A program made the translations under genes and the position numbers. A stretch of DNA of 64,000 nucleotides. Origin: Prunella strophiata (Eukaryota > Chordata > Aves > Passeriformes > Prunellidae). The stretch covers positions 53,879,551-53,943,550 of the forward strand of contig JAZBQD010000030.1 in NCBI GenBank assembly GCA_036583965.1, read 5' to 3'. Positions within the stretch are counted from its first letter, which is position 1, and each line of letters opens with the position of its first letter. Under the pieces are notes generated by a model. It did not search any database, was not told where the DNA came from, and saw only the letters and a program-made list of their open reading frames with translations. This document shows, piece after piece, positions 1-13,408 of the stretch.

Positions 1-1117
1 TTGTACTCCAGTGGGAGTGTGTCTGAAAAGGGCTGTGTATTTAGAGACTACTTTTGGCTAGGTCCCATGTGAGACTGTGATCAGGAGAGCTTCAAAAGTC
101 TTTGGCTTCAGGCTCTCTGGGAAAAGGAAGAAATAATAGGGGTAATGCTGGGAAGCATCTTCATTATCATTAAAATCCCTATGGCTTACTGCTCTCTTCT
201 CATCCAGTGGTGATAACCACATTCAGATCACTTTATCTAGGAGAGATTTTGATTGTGTTCATGGAGATGCATGACCCCAAGCATGACCCTCAGACCACAC
301 CCTTCAGGCTGCAGATCCAGATCAGTGTCATGGGTTATGGGGTCACCACCCACAAGAAGAGCTGGCTACCCTCTCATTACCCCACCCCCACACTTCTTCC
401 CTGGCAAGCAGCCTTGCCCCCAGCCCAAACACCCCACAAAATTATCCTTGTTCTTCCACAGGTAACAATCTCATCCCCTTCCAATGCTTAAAGGCCCTCT
501 CTTTAATTCCTTTAAAATGAACATTTTCCAGCTGAGAAAGTGAACCCAAACCACCTTTGTGTTATGTCAACATAATTGCACAAGTATTCATATCCCCAGG
601 GGGTAGGTGATCCTGGGCTTCTCTTCAGCCTTGTCTTGGATGCCACATGTCAGAACACAGTGTCATTTCCCGGGACAGACACAGTGAACCCTAAGGCAAA
701 CTAACGCAGGGCATCGCAAATCGCTGCAGCAGTCAGAAAAGCAGCCAGAGGCTGAGAGGCATCCTTCCAGCTCCAGAGAGTTAATAGAGGCATCAAGGAG
801 TGCTCAGAGCTGGGCTGGTGCTCACAGATCCAGGTGAGCACCCCTGGAACTCAGCAGAGGACTATGGAGGAGAGGGTTTCCTGGAAGATGACTGCTGCAT
901 TATTAGTGACAGTTCAGGTCACTTAATCCAAATGCTTAGATTGTCCCCTGAGATGCTGAGCTGTGTCCATCTGTGAGCACCAATGACAGAACTTGCAAAA
1001 AGCCCATTTCCTCTTTTAAATTCAAGCAGTATCAATGTGCTACTAGGTGAAAAAAATTAATCCTTTGAGAAATTGAAACTCTTCTTTTTTTGGATAGATA
1101 GTGCAAGGCTGATCCTT
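1..1117. other. Noncoding, nothing recognisable
   Basis: Only short overlapping ORFs without protein-like features or convincing splice signals. Intergenic or intronic sequence. Confidence 0.6.
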
Positions 1118-1118
1118 A

Positions 1119-1715
1119 CAGAACCATAGAATTGTTTAGGTTGGAAAAGACCTCTAAGATCATTGAGTCCTACCATTAACACAGCATTGCCAAGGCCGCC
1201 TCTAAACCTCAGTGCCACATCTCAAATCCTTTAGATATCTCCAGGGATGGGGACTCAGTAGCCTATTCCAATGCTTTACCACTCTTTCCATGAAGGAATT
1301 TTTCCTGATGTCCAACCTGAACTTCCCCTGGTGCAGCTTGAGGCTTTGAACTCTCATCCTGTTGCTGGTTGCCTGGGAGAAGAGACCAACCCCACCTGGC
1401 TCCACCCTCCTTTCAGGCAGTTGTAGAAGTGATAAGGTCACCCCCGAGCCTCCTTTTCTCCAGGCTAAACTCCCCCAGCTCTCTCAGCTGCTCCTCATAG
1501 GATTTGTGCTCCAAACCATTCCCCAGCTCCTTGCCCTTCTCTGGACATGCTCCAGCACCTGAGAGTCCTTCTTATAGTGAGGGGCCCAGAACTAAGCACA
1601 GGGTTGAGGTGTGGCCTCAGCAGTGCCCTTAGGAGCAGGGAAACAATCACTGCCCTGGTCCTGATGGCCACACTATTGCTGATACAGAGCAGGATGCCAC
1701 TGGTCAAGCACAGAC
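1119..1715 (-). mobile_element. CR1 LINE fragment, 3' part of ORF2 plus 3' end
   Basis: This is the 3' part of a CR1 non-LTR retrotransposon, inserted so that its sense strand is the minus strand. The minus-strand translation shows the CR1 reverse-transcriptase C-terminus ([31 protein letters not shown]). Further upstream in a second minus frame comes RPHLNPVL..GP, corresponding to the usual RPHLEY region. The 3' end lies at the low-coordinate side, where the plus strand reads the characteristic 'ataga..ggttggaaaagacctctaagatcattgag' type block. The frame is broken at least once between the two segments, so the copy is dead. 5' truncation is normal for CR1. The right boundary is approximate. 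Confidence 0.92.
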
Positions 1716-4700
1716 TTGAAGACAAGCACAAATAACCTGCCTGAACTCAGGTAAAGTATGCCAGATTGGAATTTAAGTAAAGAAAATAGCATAGGAATAT
1801 GTTATTTACTGCACAAATCCTAACCAGTGTTTTTCTCCACACAGTATTTTGACACATATTTGTGTTTGTTGTCATTCATATGCCACTGGCTCCCCAAATA
1901 TTTGACTTTGACTTAACATGTTACATTTCATTAAGTGCTCTAATTGAACATGCAATTGATGGTACCTCAGAGAGAATTTCTTGATCTGAACCAATGTATA
2001 TAATCTTCTGGAAATCCTTATGATGATGCATTACATTAAAGAGCAGCAATAAACCTTTCTATGGGTATCTGTAAAACATTTCACAATGTGTGCCATGCAA
2101 ATCCTATTTGACATTCTCAGCTTGTATCACCTGCTTGCATTGGAGGACTACTTTTATGAGGAGGGTGGTGCATCATGAGACAGTTGAAATGAAGTACTAG
2201 GGAAGAAAAGAAAAATTGCCAAAATGCACTGCCTGCTAAAACTTGTCTTACAATTTCTTTGCTATATTTAATCTTCTCAGTCACAATTGGTTTGAAAATA
2301 AAAGTGTCACCATCACCAAAGGCAAAATAGAGGTTCCTGTACTCCTGCTTGGGCTGTCCCTCATGAGCTGCATTTAGGACCACCTGCAATTTGTGGCAGG
2401 AGCTTGAGAATCCACATAGGAATCAGAGTTTTGGACCTGTGTCTAGCCCAAAGCTGGTTCTGTGGGGAAGAAAAGAAAGGAGCTCTTGGTATTTTCTAAT
2501 CTTTCTGTCATTTCATTAAATGGAAACAACTTGAATCTGCTCCTCATTTCTTGCAGACTTTGGGCATTGATTTTTGTCTGTTTGGGTTTTTTTTTTCTGA
2601 ACAATCAACAGGGAATATACTTTAATGTTACCACATAAGTTATCAAAGACCTTCACAGATTAATTACTTAATTTCAGGTTGGTTATTTGCAAGATCAGAT
2701 TTGGGCAGGATCTCTAACCCTATTGCCTGTCAATTCCTTTTAACATCATTTTATTTTCTTTGCCTTCTTATTGCCAAAACCTGTTTCAGGCTCTCATGAA
2801 GCTTGATAGGAATTGCCTTGAAAATTCAGCTGAGTGATCAAAACTGACCAGACATGCAAGATGAATATTCATGGTTTATTGAAGCAACCTCACCTCAGAG
2901 CAGGATACCTTCAGCTGACCTGATGTCTCTCATACAAATTACTGCCTCATTACCTTTCATTCCTCTGGAACTCAGCAGCAAGGGACATTGAGCTCATGTT
3001 AAATAAGTCAGAAAAAAAGTGAAAGAGAACTGTATCTGGTCCAGAGTGGAGGCACCTGAAATTTCCTGCTGTGTCTGCAAATAAAAGGGAACTTGAAGGG
3101 ACTACAGGAACCAGCTTCTCCCATTGGCCATGAAGCAAGGGTGTTACCCCCTTTGATTTTAGACAAGTGGAAGAGAAGTGTCTGCATTTGCTCAGGTGAC
3201 CTATAGTTTCTCTTGTGGAGGGTGGAGGTGATAACATACATCACTTTGAGGATGTGATACATTTCAGGTATTTAGACATCAACTTCGGGAGGCAAGGAAT
3301 AAAATCCTTACATTGCTCACATCAGGCCTCCACTCTTTTGGGGGCTCAAATCTCTGGGAAAACCAGACTGAAACCTACCCCAAACACCCCAGGCTAGGAG
3401 CAAAGGGTACTTTGTGTTTGCACTCCTTCCATACATTAAAATTGCTGAGGAAGGTCATTCACTTACCAGCTGGCAATAACAAAAAGTTACCAAAGGAGCA
3501 CCCTGGGCTGTGGGTTAGCACTGGGCTCCAGTTCAGCAGCAATCAGAGAATTTGATTTTCACTGTCCTCATTTCTCTGGCCTGCCAGAGCAATCCTAGCC
3601 TTTCTTTCACCAAGGTTCAAACAGGAGAGCTCCACCACTATCAGGATTAACAACTTTCTTCACAACAGACACAAAAAATTGCTGATGATGGAGGAAGGAG
3701 ATGTGAGAGGTGATTTTTCCTGCATTTGCCCATGAACAAACACACTGGTGGTTGCAGAGCAGACACTGATTTGCAGAGAAGTCAGTTGTGCCTTAAAACT
3801 CCAGGCAGGAAGGGGCAGAGTGCCTTTTGTGAACCAAAAGGATGTTTGGGGAAGGCATTGTGATAACTCCTTTAATACAGCCAGATTTCATGTGCAGCAA
3901 GAAGAGGGACTAAAAATAGAGCAAGATGCTAATGAGGGCCTGGCGCACACCATCTGCACAATGAGATGATGATTCTTTTTGAAAATGCAATAATTTAAGG
4001 GGTTATTTCATTTTGTTTCTCTCTGCTGCTGCAAAATGTTCAGAAACATGAGGCTGTTTGGGTCTTCATTTTTTTCTCCTTAATCTTAGCAAAATGAAAT
4101 TGCAATGGACAAAGAAGAAAACAACTAGAAGCAAGAGCTGCTTTATTTTTCCCGAGGCTGCTTACATGTGATCAGCAAACAAAGTGGGTCAGAGCAGGCT
4201 TTCATAACACTTCAGGTGGATTTCCACACAGCCCAAGACAGGGGTTCAGGATATTTTTTTACAAAGAGGGACTTTGATTCTTTTCCCAATTTGTTGCCTC
4301 TGTTCAGGCACCACTGGGAGCTCCCTGTCTTCAGCTTGGTCATCTCTACACCCAAAACCCACCTGGCAGCTTAGGTTAGCCTGGGACACTTGCTTTTGTG
4401 ATGATTTCTTGTCTGCCCCTTTGGCTCACACACAGACTTTCCCTGGGAATGGACATCCCACTATCCTGGGAGGAAGACAAGCCAGAGGGAAGGACTTGCC
4501 TCAGCATCTGTTAGGAGCACGGGCACAGCAGAACCCAAATCCAGGATGGGATGCAGCTGCTGGTGGTGAGGCTGAGCCAACTCTGGTGCACCCAGGCAAA
4601 ATTGCCCAATGTTTTGGGCATGATAAGGCCACTGAACAATGCAGGCCTGTGTAAACTGTACCTCTGAAGGGAACCAGGCTGAAAATCACAGCAGGAAGAT

Positions 4701-5268
4701 AAGTGCTCAGGAAACATCTTTATTTTTTTCTTCTTCCCGTCAGAGAGAGCCTGTTAGCAGTCTATGTTGGTGGACCATAAAACCATGCAGCAGATCAGGA
4801 ACTGTTTTCTGTGCTTTCTGGCACAGGCACACTCATCTCACACACTCACTCATCTTACTTATAGGAATAATTGCTACTCTGGGAGGGAACTAAACAGGTA
4901 TTGTCTCTTAATGCTCCCATTAAACAGAGCACACAGATGGTAATTAATACATCATAGCATGGCTAAATTGTAAGGAGAAATTGCTGCAACAAGAAGTCAC
5001 CCCAAGAACAGCAGGATTCAGATTAGTGTTCATTTCAAGATCAACTGCTTCTTCATTCCTTGAAGAGCTAGGGACCAGCTATTCCACATTATGGAAGATT
5101 TATTTGTCTGCTTTCATGAGTTTTGTGTCACAATGGAGCTTTGTTATCTTTAATAGATTCATGTACTCCTTCCCCAGTGCTTTGTCAAATAATAATACTT
5201 ACAAGGCAATAAAAGGGAAAAGAAAGCACGAAGTAAAGAACCACCCCCTGTACCATAAGTCCTGGGCA
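1716..5268. other. Noncoding, nothing recognisable
   Basis: Unique-looking AT-rich sequence with only short ORFs (under 100 codons) that overlap each other on both strands. No repeat or exon could be supported. Confidence 0.55.
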
Positions 5269-5273
5269 GGTGA

Positions 5274-5302
5274 GTGTGTGTGTGCATTTGTGTGTGTGTG
5301 TA
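5274..5302. repeat. Interrupted (GT)n microsatellite
   Basis: Two short TG runs, about 5274-5284 and 5290-5302, separated by a few non-repeat bases. Confidence 0.85.
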
Positions 5303-5628
5303 GGAGAGGGGTTGTTTATTGCACCGTCCGGTGCAGAATCAAATAATTTATCTACCATCTACATGCAAATGTATCCTTCATTTAGGTAATAAACTGCACC
5401 CTTGTATAATTTACCCAAACAAAGGAGATGAGAGGATACCGCCACTAATCTTCAAAAATCAACTGTGCCTTTTCAAAAGGGATTTTTGTCTTTCTGTGAA
5501 TTGATCAAACTTGACAAGTAATTTCAACCTAATGTTCACGGCTACCCTCCTCTCTCCTCACCATCTGTAGGTGAGAAATCCTATTTTCTGGAAGTGACAG
5601 GGTAATGCAGGAGGCTGCAGACATCTGT

Positions 5629-5652
5629 AAAAAAAAAAAAAAAATAAAAAAA
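5629..5652. repeat. Poly(A) tract
   Basis: Sixteen A, one T and seven A. I find no retrocopied gene to its left, so it is recorded only as low-complexity sequence. Confidence 0.85.
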
Positions 5653-7730
5653 GAATTGCTTTTCCCAGAGCTACCAGCACACCACCAAGGGTGGATTCAG
5701 GAAGGATATGAGTGCTTTCTAACAAATGATAAATTCCTTATGCCTGCAACTGCCCAGATGGAGTCACGTATTTTAAGCCACTAAGTTTAATGAGAGCATC
5801 TGAGAGATTAAAATGTCTCTTTATTTAAAATCCTATAGTAGAAATACTTCACTGGAATAGCCTTGCTCTTGTTAACAAATAAAGACTCTCAGAAGAAATT
5901 AATTCTGCAAACTTATTGCATCAATGAAAACTACGTTATAGACAAAGAGACTGAATGCAAACTCAATTTGCTTTTAAATTTATTTATAAAAATACCAGCT
6001 TTGACTGAAAGCTGATCAGTCCCACATCAAGCAGTAGAGGTGAAATAGAAAAAAGGTCACTTATCATGCCAGCAGGATCACTGATATGACTGAGATTAAT
6101 CCAGAACAATTACAAGAGAATCTTATGCAAATTTTGGTGTTTTCTCACAGGAAGTGCAGTACCAGATTTAGGGCCATTTAGGGCCATATCAGGATATTTC
6201 AGGGAATACAGCACAGCCCCCATGCACCAGTGGATGGAGATTCTTGAATCCCTAGGCCGAGAGTATCAAACCTCAAACATAAGCACATCTATGTGTAACC
6301 CATATAAATACACCAGTGCTGGGGAGTAATTATTTTCTTTTTACTATGCACATGTTTCCTCCTTTCTGGATCACTGCTGCTCCTGCAAAATTGTTCAGGG
6401 TTATTTTCCCTAGCAAGTAAGAGGTTTTCATGTGATACATCAGATGCCCTCACACCCAGCTCGAAGTGAAAATGTCTTTTATTCACCATGCCTCAACCTA
6501 GATAACTGGAGCCATGAGTTTCCTCAGCTGCTGGGTCCTGCTGCATGTGCCTTGCCTCCAAGAACCTAAAGGCAGGCTCTTCCCTCACAGAGGCATTCCC
6601 TACATCCTCCTCTCTTCAACCCTCTTCTGGGGATCCTTATTGGCAATTTTGGGACAGACCTGCCACACATAAGCTGAAGTGCTCTTGAGTAGGAGAAGGC
6701 AAAGTGGTGGCCAGCAGAGGGGAGATAAGGCTCAAGGCCAGCTGAAGGTCAGGTTAAAGCACCTGGCTGGGCAAGGCACAGGGGGCAGCTGGAGGGTGGA
6801 AATGCACTTAGGTGTCATGATAACTTTTGAAGTTCTGAAATCTGCTTTAATTTCCCCATTAGAAGAAATCCCCATTAGAAGAAAGCTTCTGATGGCTTTC
6901 ACAGAAGAGGATTATGTCAAGGGAGATTGAAAAGGTCCCTTGAAAGATTGAAAAGGTCAATCTTTTCAGGTCTTTCTGTATTTCTCTCTCTTTGTTTCCC
7001 CCCCTCAAGGATTTAACCAGATGGTTCACCTCAAACTCCACTAAAACAGAATGGGAAAACACAGTCAAAATCAGTACATGATCACAAAATATCTTGTTCA
7101 AGAAAAAGATATTAGAAGCTAGTAATTATTTTTTTAATTAAAAAGAAAAAAAATCCCAGCCACTAGTCTAAATGTATTTTTACAGCCATCTCCACTGAAA
7201 GAAAAATTAAGCTTCTTTCTGTTGTCAGGTAGCTGGACACTATGTTAGCTTCTCAACCAAGACAATTATCATCATCTCAAGGTCTGGTCATTACTGGGCA
7301 ATGCAGGTCATTGGGTTTTCTGATTGCACAATGAAGAGATGATTCCTTAGACTCATTCCTTGCCCTGTGAGGGCACTGGCAGCAGTGAAGTCAGTAGAGC
7401 AGGGGCAGACTGGCCAAGCAAAGACAGAGATGAGATTGGGTTTGGTCACAGAACTCAGCAGAATGGATTTCTGAGGCAGGAAAAAGCCAGGTATGCTTGT
7501 TTCTACTTCAATAAGGGGGATGAGATTTCATTTTCATTTTGTATAAATAAATAGCCATTTGCCAAAATACATTGGCCTATACTAACAACATTACTATTGC
7601 ACACAAAACAGAACAAAGCATTTATAATAATTAATCAATTTCTTGAATCATTCAGTACTGAAGAATACAAATATTTTTTCCCTCTAAACCTTTGGGCTTC
7701 CTGAGGTCAGACAGACTCTGCTGAGAGCTC
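5653..7730. other. Noncoding, AT-rich
   Basis: No gene seen. Small local direct repeats occur at about 6166-6186 (ttagggccat twice) and about 6857-6880 (ccccattagaagaaa twice). These look like replication-slippage products. Confidence 0.5.
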
Positions 7731-7950
7731 CTCTCTCCTCTCCTCTCCTCTCCTCTCCTCTCCTCTCCTCTCCTCTCCTCTCCTCTCCTCTCCTCTCCTC
7801 TCCTCTCCTCTCCTCTCCTCTCCTCTCCTCTCCTCTCCTCTCCTCTCCTCTCCTCTCCTCTCCTCTCCTCTCCTCTCCTCTCCTCTCCTCTCCTCTCCTC
7901 TCCTCTCCTCTCCTCTCCTCTCCTCTCCTCTCCTCTCCTCTCCTCTCCTC
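7731..7950. repeat. Perfect pentanucleotide array (TCCTC)n, about 43 copies
   Basis: From about 7736 to 7950 the sequence is an uninterrupted array of the 5-mer TCCTC (GAGGA on the other strand). It is pure pyrimidine on the plus strand for about 215 bases with no substitution. Because five is not a multiple of three, the minus strand stays open and reads as a run of RGEER units. That ORF is an artefact of the array and not a protein. Such purity suggests a young, length-variable tract, and the assembled length may be capped by read length. Confidence 0.98.
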
Positions 7951-10900
7951 ATCCATCAAATCAGGCAGGACTGGACCTGCTGTTCTCACCACCAGCAGAA
8001 AAAGGTTTATTAAGTTTTCCAGATCATTTGGGTCACTGATGGGTGCAGGGCAAGAGCTCAATGCCAACAAAACCTTCATTTTTCTCTGAAAGGAGAGGCA
8101 GCAGGCTAAGTTACTGCCAATTTTCACAAAGCCATAAAAGTCCAGCAGTATCTCTAAGATAGGATTCAGTCCACGGCTCCTCATTATTCAAAGGGATGGG
8201 AGGATATGGAGACGCCAGAGTAATCTGGGGCAGACAATGAAAGTTGTCAAGTCTCCTCTGATTAAAACTGCAAATCCTAGCACCCTAACCCTAATCCTCT
8301 CTTGTGGAAAGGGGAGATTAGTTTGGGTCCCCAGAAAAGATAACTCTATCTTTTCCTGAAGTTACATGTTAAAATTCAATCTTCTCTCAGGAGACGGCAG
8401 GCATGGATATTGCTTTTTCTCTCCCTCTAATTAGAAAACCATAAGAAAGCAAACACTGCTGCTTGCACAGTGACTGGCATAGCAGAGCTCTCTGCTCTCT
8501 GATTGCTTCATTAGTGCCCCAAGACTACCAACACTGCCAGGGAGGCCAGCCATAAGGATCTTTTTCCAGCCCTTGGGGGTTACATGGTGTTTTGTGAGAC
8601 ACTGAAGCAATCCATAAACTTTTGCTTCCATGTACACAGGTGTGAATCACCAGCAAGCAGCCATGCTGTCAGGGAGAACACCAGCGTGCCAGGGCACTTC
8701 AGCCCCTCTGCCTCCTTGGTTCTCTAGTCATTAGGAGCAATTTTTCAATGGGATTATATTCTGCATGATCTTCATAACCAGGGGTGATCCTGACGTCTCT
8801 GAGGCTCCCAATTCAGCCAAATCCTAACATCCCTAAAAGCTGCCTTTAATGTCAGGGCTGTGAAGGCAGCTTTCTCAGCAGCACTCTGAAGGGATGCAGT
8901 CATGTGTTCTGTAACAAGGAGCTCACAGCCCACAGCAGAGCCTGAAATGGCCAATGTCCTGTGGGGACAGGGATGGAGGCAGCCCCACAACACAGCTGGC
9001 AGCCAGTGGGGTGAGCATCCAGAAGAGGCTCAGTGCTGGTACGTGGTGAAACACTTTCCTCTCTGGTGTCCTCCACCATCCTGTCCTGGCTGACACCTCA
9101 GCAGGTGAGCAAGGCACCTAACAGGGAAGGACTGTACAGGGCAGACAGGCTTTTTCCAGCTCCCACTGGTGTCAATGCTTCCTCCTCCCAGCACGGCACA
9201 TCCTTGACAAATTTCCTTCTCTCCATTTTTCAAGCCACTGTGCTCACCAGTGCCTCCATATGGGGCTGCTAGGTTTCAGCAGGAAAAGGCCAGTTTTGGA
9301 GAATAAGGTGGATCAGGGAAACCCACCTGGAGAGGGGCAGTCACCACAGGGCAAGGGACTGTCAGTGTAGGGGTCAGCAAGGCCTGCTGAGGGGCACCAG
9401 AAATGAGTCTCTGCCTGTGAGCAAACCCTTCACAAAGCCTGGAGAAGATGACAGAGTAGCAGACTGCATTGATGTGACACCTTTTTTTGTTAGCCCAGCT
9501 GTGACTGTGCTCAAACAGTGACAATAATAAGCCTCTGTGTCTTGGTTTCCAAACCAAACACAGATGAGACCTTTGTGATCAACTGGAAACCCTGCTGATG
9601 TCTTTAAAACATGTCCATGGGAGGACTACAAAGCATTAGCAGTAATATTTATTTTTCACAGCCTAACTGTGTTTTGAGAAGGGGAGGGCAATGCTCATTA
9701 GCAGTACAAATGTACCAACCTGTATTTTCAGGCTATTAATATGGTGGCTAGAGTTAATGGAAATATAATGGAATGAGATGCTTTTAAAAATATGGGATTT
9801 AGCACAGTCAGGGAAAAAAAATCATAGGCATTAACGAAATTTTAATGGGAAAATCAGCTGGCAGTAATTTTACGGGCAATGATTATTTCCTTGGTTTGAG
9901 TGCCCTGAATAGCTTTGTCTTTGGTATGATGCACTTGCAAGGTGGGCATGTGAGGGCAGTGAATGATGCATTACAGGCCACAGCTCTGACTGTCCTGGGA
10001 AAGAAACATGGTTTGATGTACAGAAGATTGTCTGCCTGGATGAAAGGCTAGAGCCTGAGCACTCCTTTTCACCAAAGAGCAAGGGAGGGATCTCAAATCT
10101 GCTTCATCCATTGACACATCATATCACAGTTCAGTTATTTCAATATTTGGAGTCACCTACCCTCCTTCTTTGGAGCTGGAGCAGAGGCTCTTGGCATAGG
10201 TAGTGCACCCTGCCCTCCAGGGCATTGTGCTCCTAATTAGGCACTCAGTATAAACCCAGTAACACACAGGATTATATCAGTACACTTACACACATGCTCA
10301 TGCCCACCTTACAGAGGTTTTCTCTTTGCTAGGAAGTAACCAGTGCTTTCACCCCCCTCTGGGGCTGATGGACATCACAGCTGTCCATCAGTGAAGCTGA
10401 TCTGGAGGGACTGAGAGGTGCTAATTGGGCTGAAAGGGTCAGGGATTTGTTTCACCCACCTTGGGATGAGGAGTCATCTCTCTCAACTCACTTTAACTGT
10501 CTATAGGGGAAAATGGACGCATTTAGCATCTGTCCCACCTGACTGCTTTTGGACCTCTGGACTCAGAGAGGCCTTGCACCTTGAAGGTGCCTGTTTGCCT
10601 TCACTGCAGATACCACTGATCATATCTGAGTTTGAAATCTCCACAGGAAACTTCCCATTTGAATGCAGACAGACTTGGTCAGTGCTCCCAAGAGTCTCCT
10701 GTAGCGAAGCTGGGGTGTAGACCTACATCCTTCTTTGCTGATGGCACCAGAAGTGCCCAGGGGCCCAAGGAAACAGCAAGAGAGGTGGCATTTCAGGGAC
10801 AGGTCATGATGGTTTCTGTGCTACAGTTCCAAGTGAGGTTGCTTGAGTCTGCCTTATAACACCCTGTAGGTACAGAGGATCAGGCAGGAAAATGCCTCCC

Positions 10901-13260
10901 TTGTCCCACAGAGACAGCATCACCAAAATCCTCTGCTTGGAACACATCTCATTGACCTCACATGACTGAAAATTTTTGGGGGAAGCATGGTTAAATCTGT
11001 GTGCATCTTAAAGGACATAGCCTCAAAGAGACACTCAGTGCTGCTCCTGGAGTCTGACATCTACAACATCCTCTCACCCTTCTACAGCTCTGCACTAATT
11101 CTAGAGAGAAAACTTCTTCCTTAAGGAGTATTGTGTCTGGTGTCCCTCATAAAGAGCTGGATCATGGTAGTTAGTCAGGGAAGAAACTCCCTGTGACAAA
11201 GACTTAAAACTGCTGGTGCCAGCCACTACCGATCCAAAATTCAGAAATTTTTGGGAAAGGAACAAATCTCCTAATATGATCCCCTTGACAAAATTAAGGT
11301 CCATTTGATTTTACTCAGTGCTCTAACACTGAGCTCAAAACTTCTCGCTGAGCTGTGGCATGCACTTTAGGAGAGCATTTCCAAGGTCACCAGCAAGAAA
11401 ACAAGACTGAAGGCATTCAGGAGGATTGACACTTATGGTGCCCTCTTTCTGAGTCCTGGTCATGCTTTGCATAAAATAAAACTTCAGCCCTGTCAGACTG
11501 AAATGATTTGTTAATTTTATGCTCAGTGTTCTGCCTCCACTTTTACTGCTCACTCAGATGAGCAGTGTGTGAGCCTCCAGTGTGGGAGCTGTGTGCTTTG
11601 ACAAGCTAAAGTCCAGGAAATGTTATTACCTGGGCTTTTATTTTATTTTTTTTCTATTTTTATGGTTTGATTTTTTGTTTGTTTGTTTTATTCTGGATTT
11701 AAAAGTGAAAACTCAGAGCCAAACCTTCATGCCTGAACTTCAGTAACTGTAATGTAGCAAGGTAGCTCTGACCATTTCAAAACTGTATTACCCATGAAAT
11801 CAAGTGGACATGTCTAACACTCAGAAGTCACTGGAGGGACCATCCATGATTTTGTTTTTCCCAGTGGATTTATTCTGTCATTTGTTTTGGGGATTTTTCT
11901 TTCCAGCATACCATGAAAATTAAAATTAAAAATCTACTCTGAGAAGGAAGAAGTGCAAGTAATGTTATAATTTATCTAAGGTGCTAAAGAAGAAATGAAA
12001 AATTCAGCAAATATTTTTTTTTTGTCATCTGCCTTTAAAAGTAGAGTATATTGCTCTGAAACATGTATAATTCTGTGAAGAGCCCTTAGAGCCATTTGGA
12101 GTATTGCTTCAAGCTTGGCTGCTTGCAATTTAATTTCTCTAACAGTTTCTACCTAAAAGCAAATTTCATATTAGGAAATGACACTGCAAACATGGATCAC
12201 ACAGAAACACTTCTCAGCATCAGCAGAAGTATCAGTCCCAGAAGCACCAGGGAACTGTGGGGTTGTGCAGAGCCCTTGCCTCTCTATGCCCATGGAGCCA
12301 AAAGGGTTGGAGCAAACTGTGTCACTGTCTCATGACCATTTTCTTGCTACCTCACCTGCAAGTATTATATTAGTGAAATGTCATCCCACAGAGTTTCTGT
12401 TTAGTCCTTGTCACAGACAGCACAAAAGCAGTCACCTTTCTTTTTCATTTCGATTTCACTCACTGAATTTTCTGTGCACTGAACTTGTTTGCTTCAAGTC
12501 CTGCATCAGCAGAGTACACAAATGTGCATTTATTATTCAATGGGATTTTAGTAGAATGTCTTTTAAACACTTTCAGGATGGGAACCTGTGTCTGTGCTAA
12601 AGCTATCTCTTCAATAGAGGAGGGAAACTAATGGTAGTGTGTGAATGGTAGTGAACCTCTTCAATTTTTTGCTGTTGTCAGCTTTTTTTTTATGCAGAAA
12701 GCTGGACTTTGCAGCAGCAAATGTTTTAGCATGAGGAACCAGAGAACTTTCATCTAGCTTTATAGTTAAAATGTAGATGTTTACATCTAAAGCAATTGTT
12801 GTGGCTTTGTTTCTATCCAAGGAATTAAGCACTTGGGGGGTTCTGCCACAGTGTAGGTAGCAGTGGCAGCAAATCCCCCTGCATGCTGGAGACCAGTCCT
12901 GATGGGTCCCCACAGCCTTCCTCCAGGGGAAGCCAAGCTTTTCCTTAAAACTTGAGAAGCATGTGTTTCCAGCTTTGAGCTCAAGTCATTGATTTCTTCC
13001 TTCAGTGAAGAAAATGAAGCCTGTTTGCAGATAGTGGCGACATTTCTTCCCTCGTAATCCATTTGAAAGAGGCAGGTAGCACTACCAAGCTGTTCAGTTC
13101 ATGGGATTTATTTGTGATTTCAACTCACTGGGAAGCTCCAAAGTGCTGTGTAAGTATTATTGGGACTGTGTTTTCAAGACTATCTGTTGCCATCCTTACT
13201 GCTGCATGCTTGAGCACACAGCTCTACTTTGAAAACATCAAACCCCCCCATCTTGTACAG
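7951..13260. other. Noncoding, nothing recognisable
   Basis: Unique-looking sequence. Only short overlapping ORFs are present, and none looks like a known domain. No CR1 or LTR signature was recognised. Confidence 0.5.
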
Positions 13261-13263
13261 GCA

Positions 13264-13285
13264 TTATTTATTTATTTATTTATTC
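13264..13285. repeat. (TTTA)n microsatellite
   Basis: About five tandem TTTA units, just upstream of an AT/GT composite microsatellite. Confidence 0.9.
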
Positions 13286-13330
13286 ATGGGCACCTTTAAA
13301 TTATATGGAAATTATTAAATTGAATTCCAT

Positions 13331-13408
13331 ACATATATATATATGTGTGTGTGTGTGTGTGTACATGTGCATACACATATGTATATAGGGCTTATATATA
13401 TTTTTATA
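13331..13408. repeat. Composite (AT)n(GT)n microsatellite
   Basis: An alternating AT run (about 13331-13344) passes directly into a GT run (about 13344-13362). Imperfect purine-pyrimidine alternation (acatgtgcatacacatatgt) and further TA stretches follow to about 13408. It has the usual form of a vertebrate dinucleotide microsatellite. Confidence 0.92.

Noticed and set aside
7684..8184. 166-codon minus ORF with RGEER repeats
   Set aside because: It is the translation of the pentanucleotide array and stays open in every frame only because the unit has no stop codon.
8276..8298. Telomere-like caccctaaccctaatcc
   Set aside because: Only two perfect CCCTAA units and one imperfect. Too short to call an interstitial telomeric repeat.
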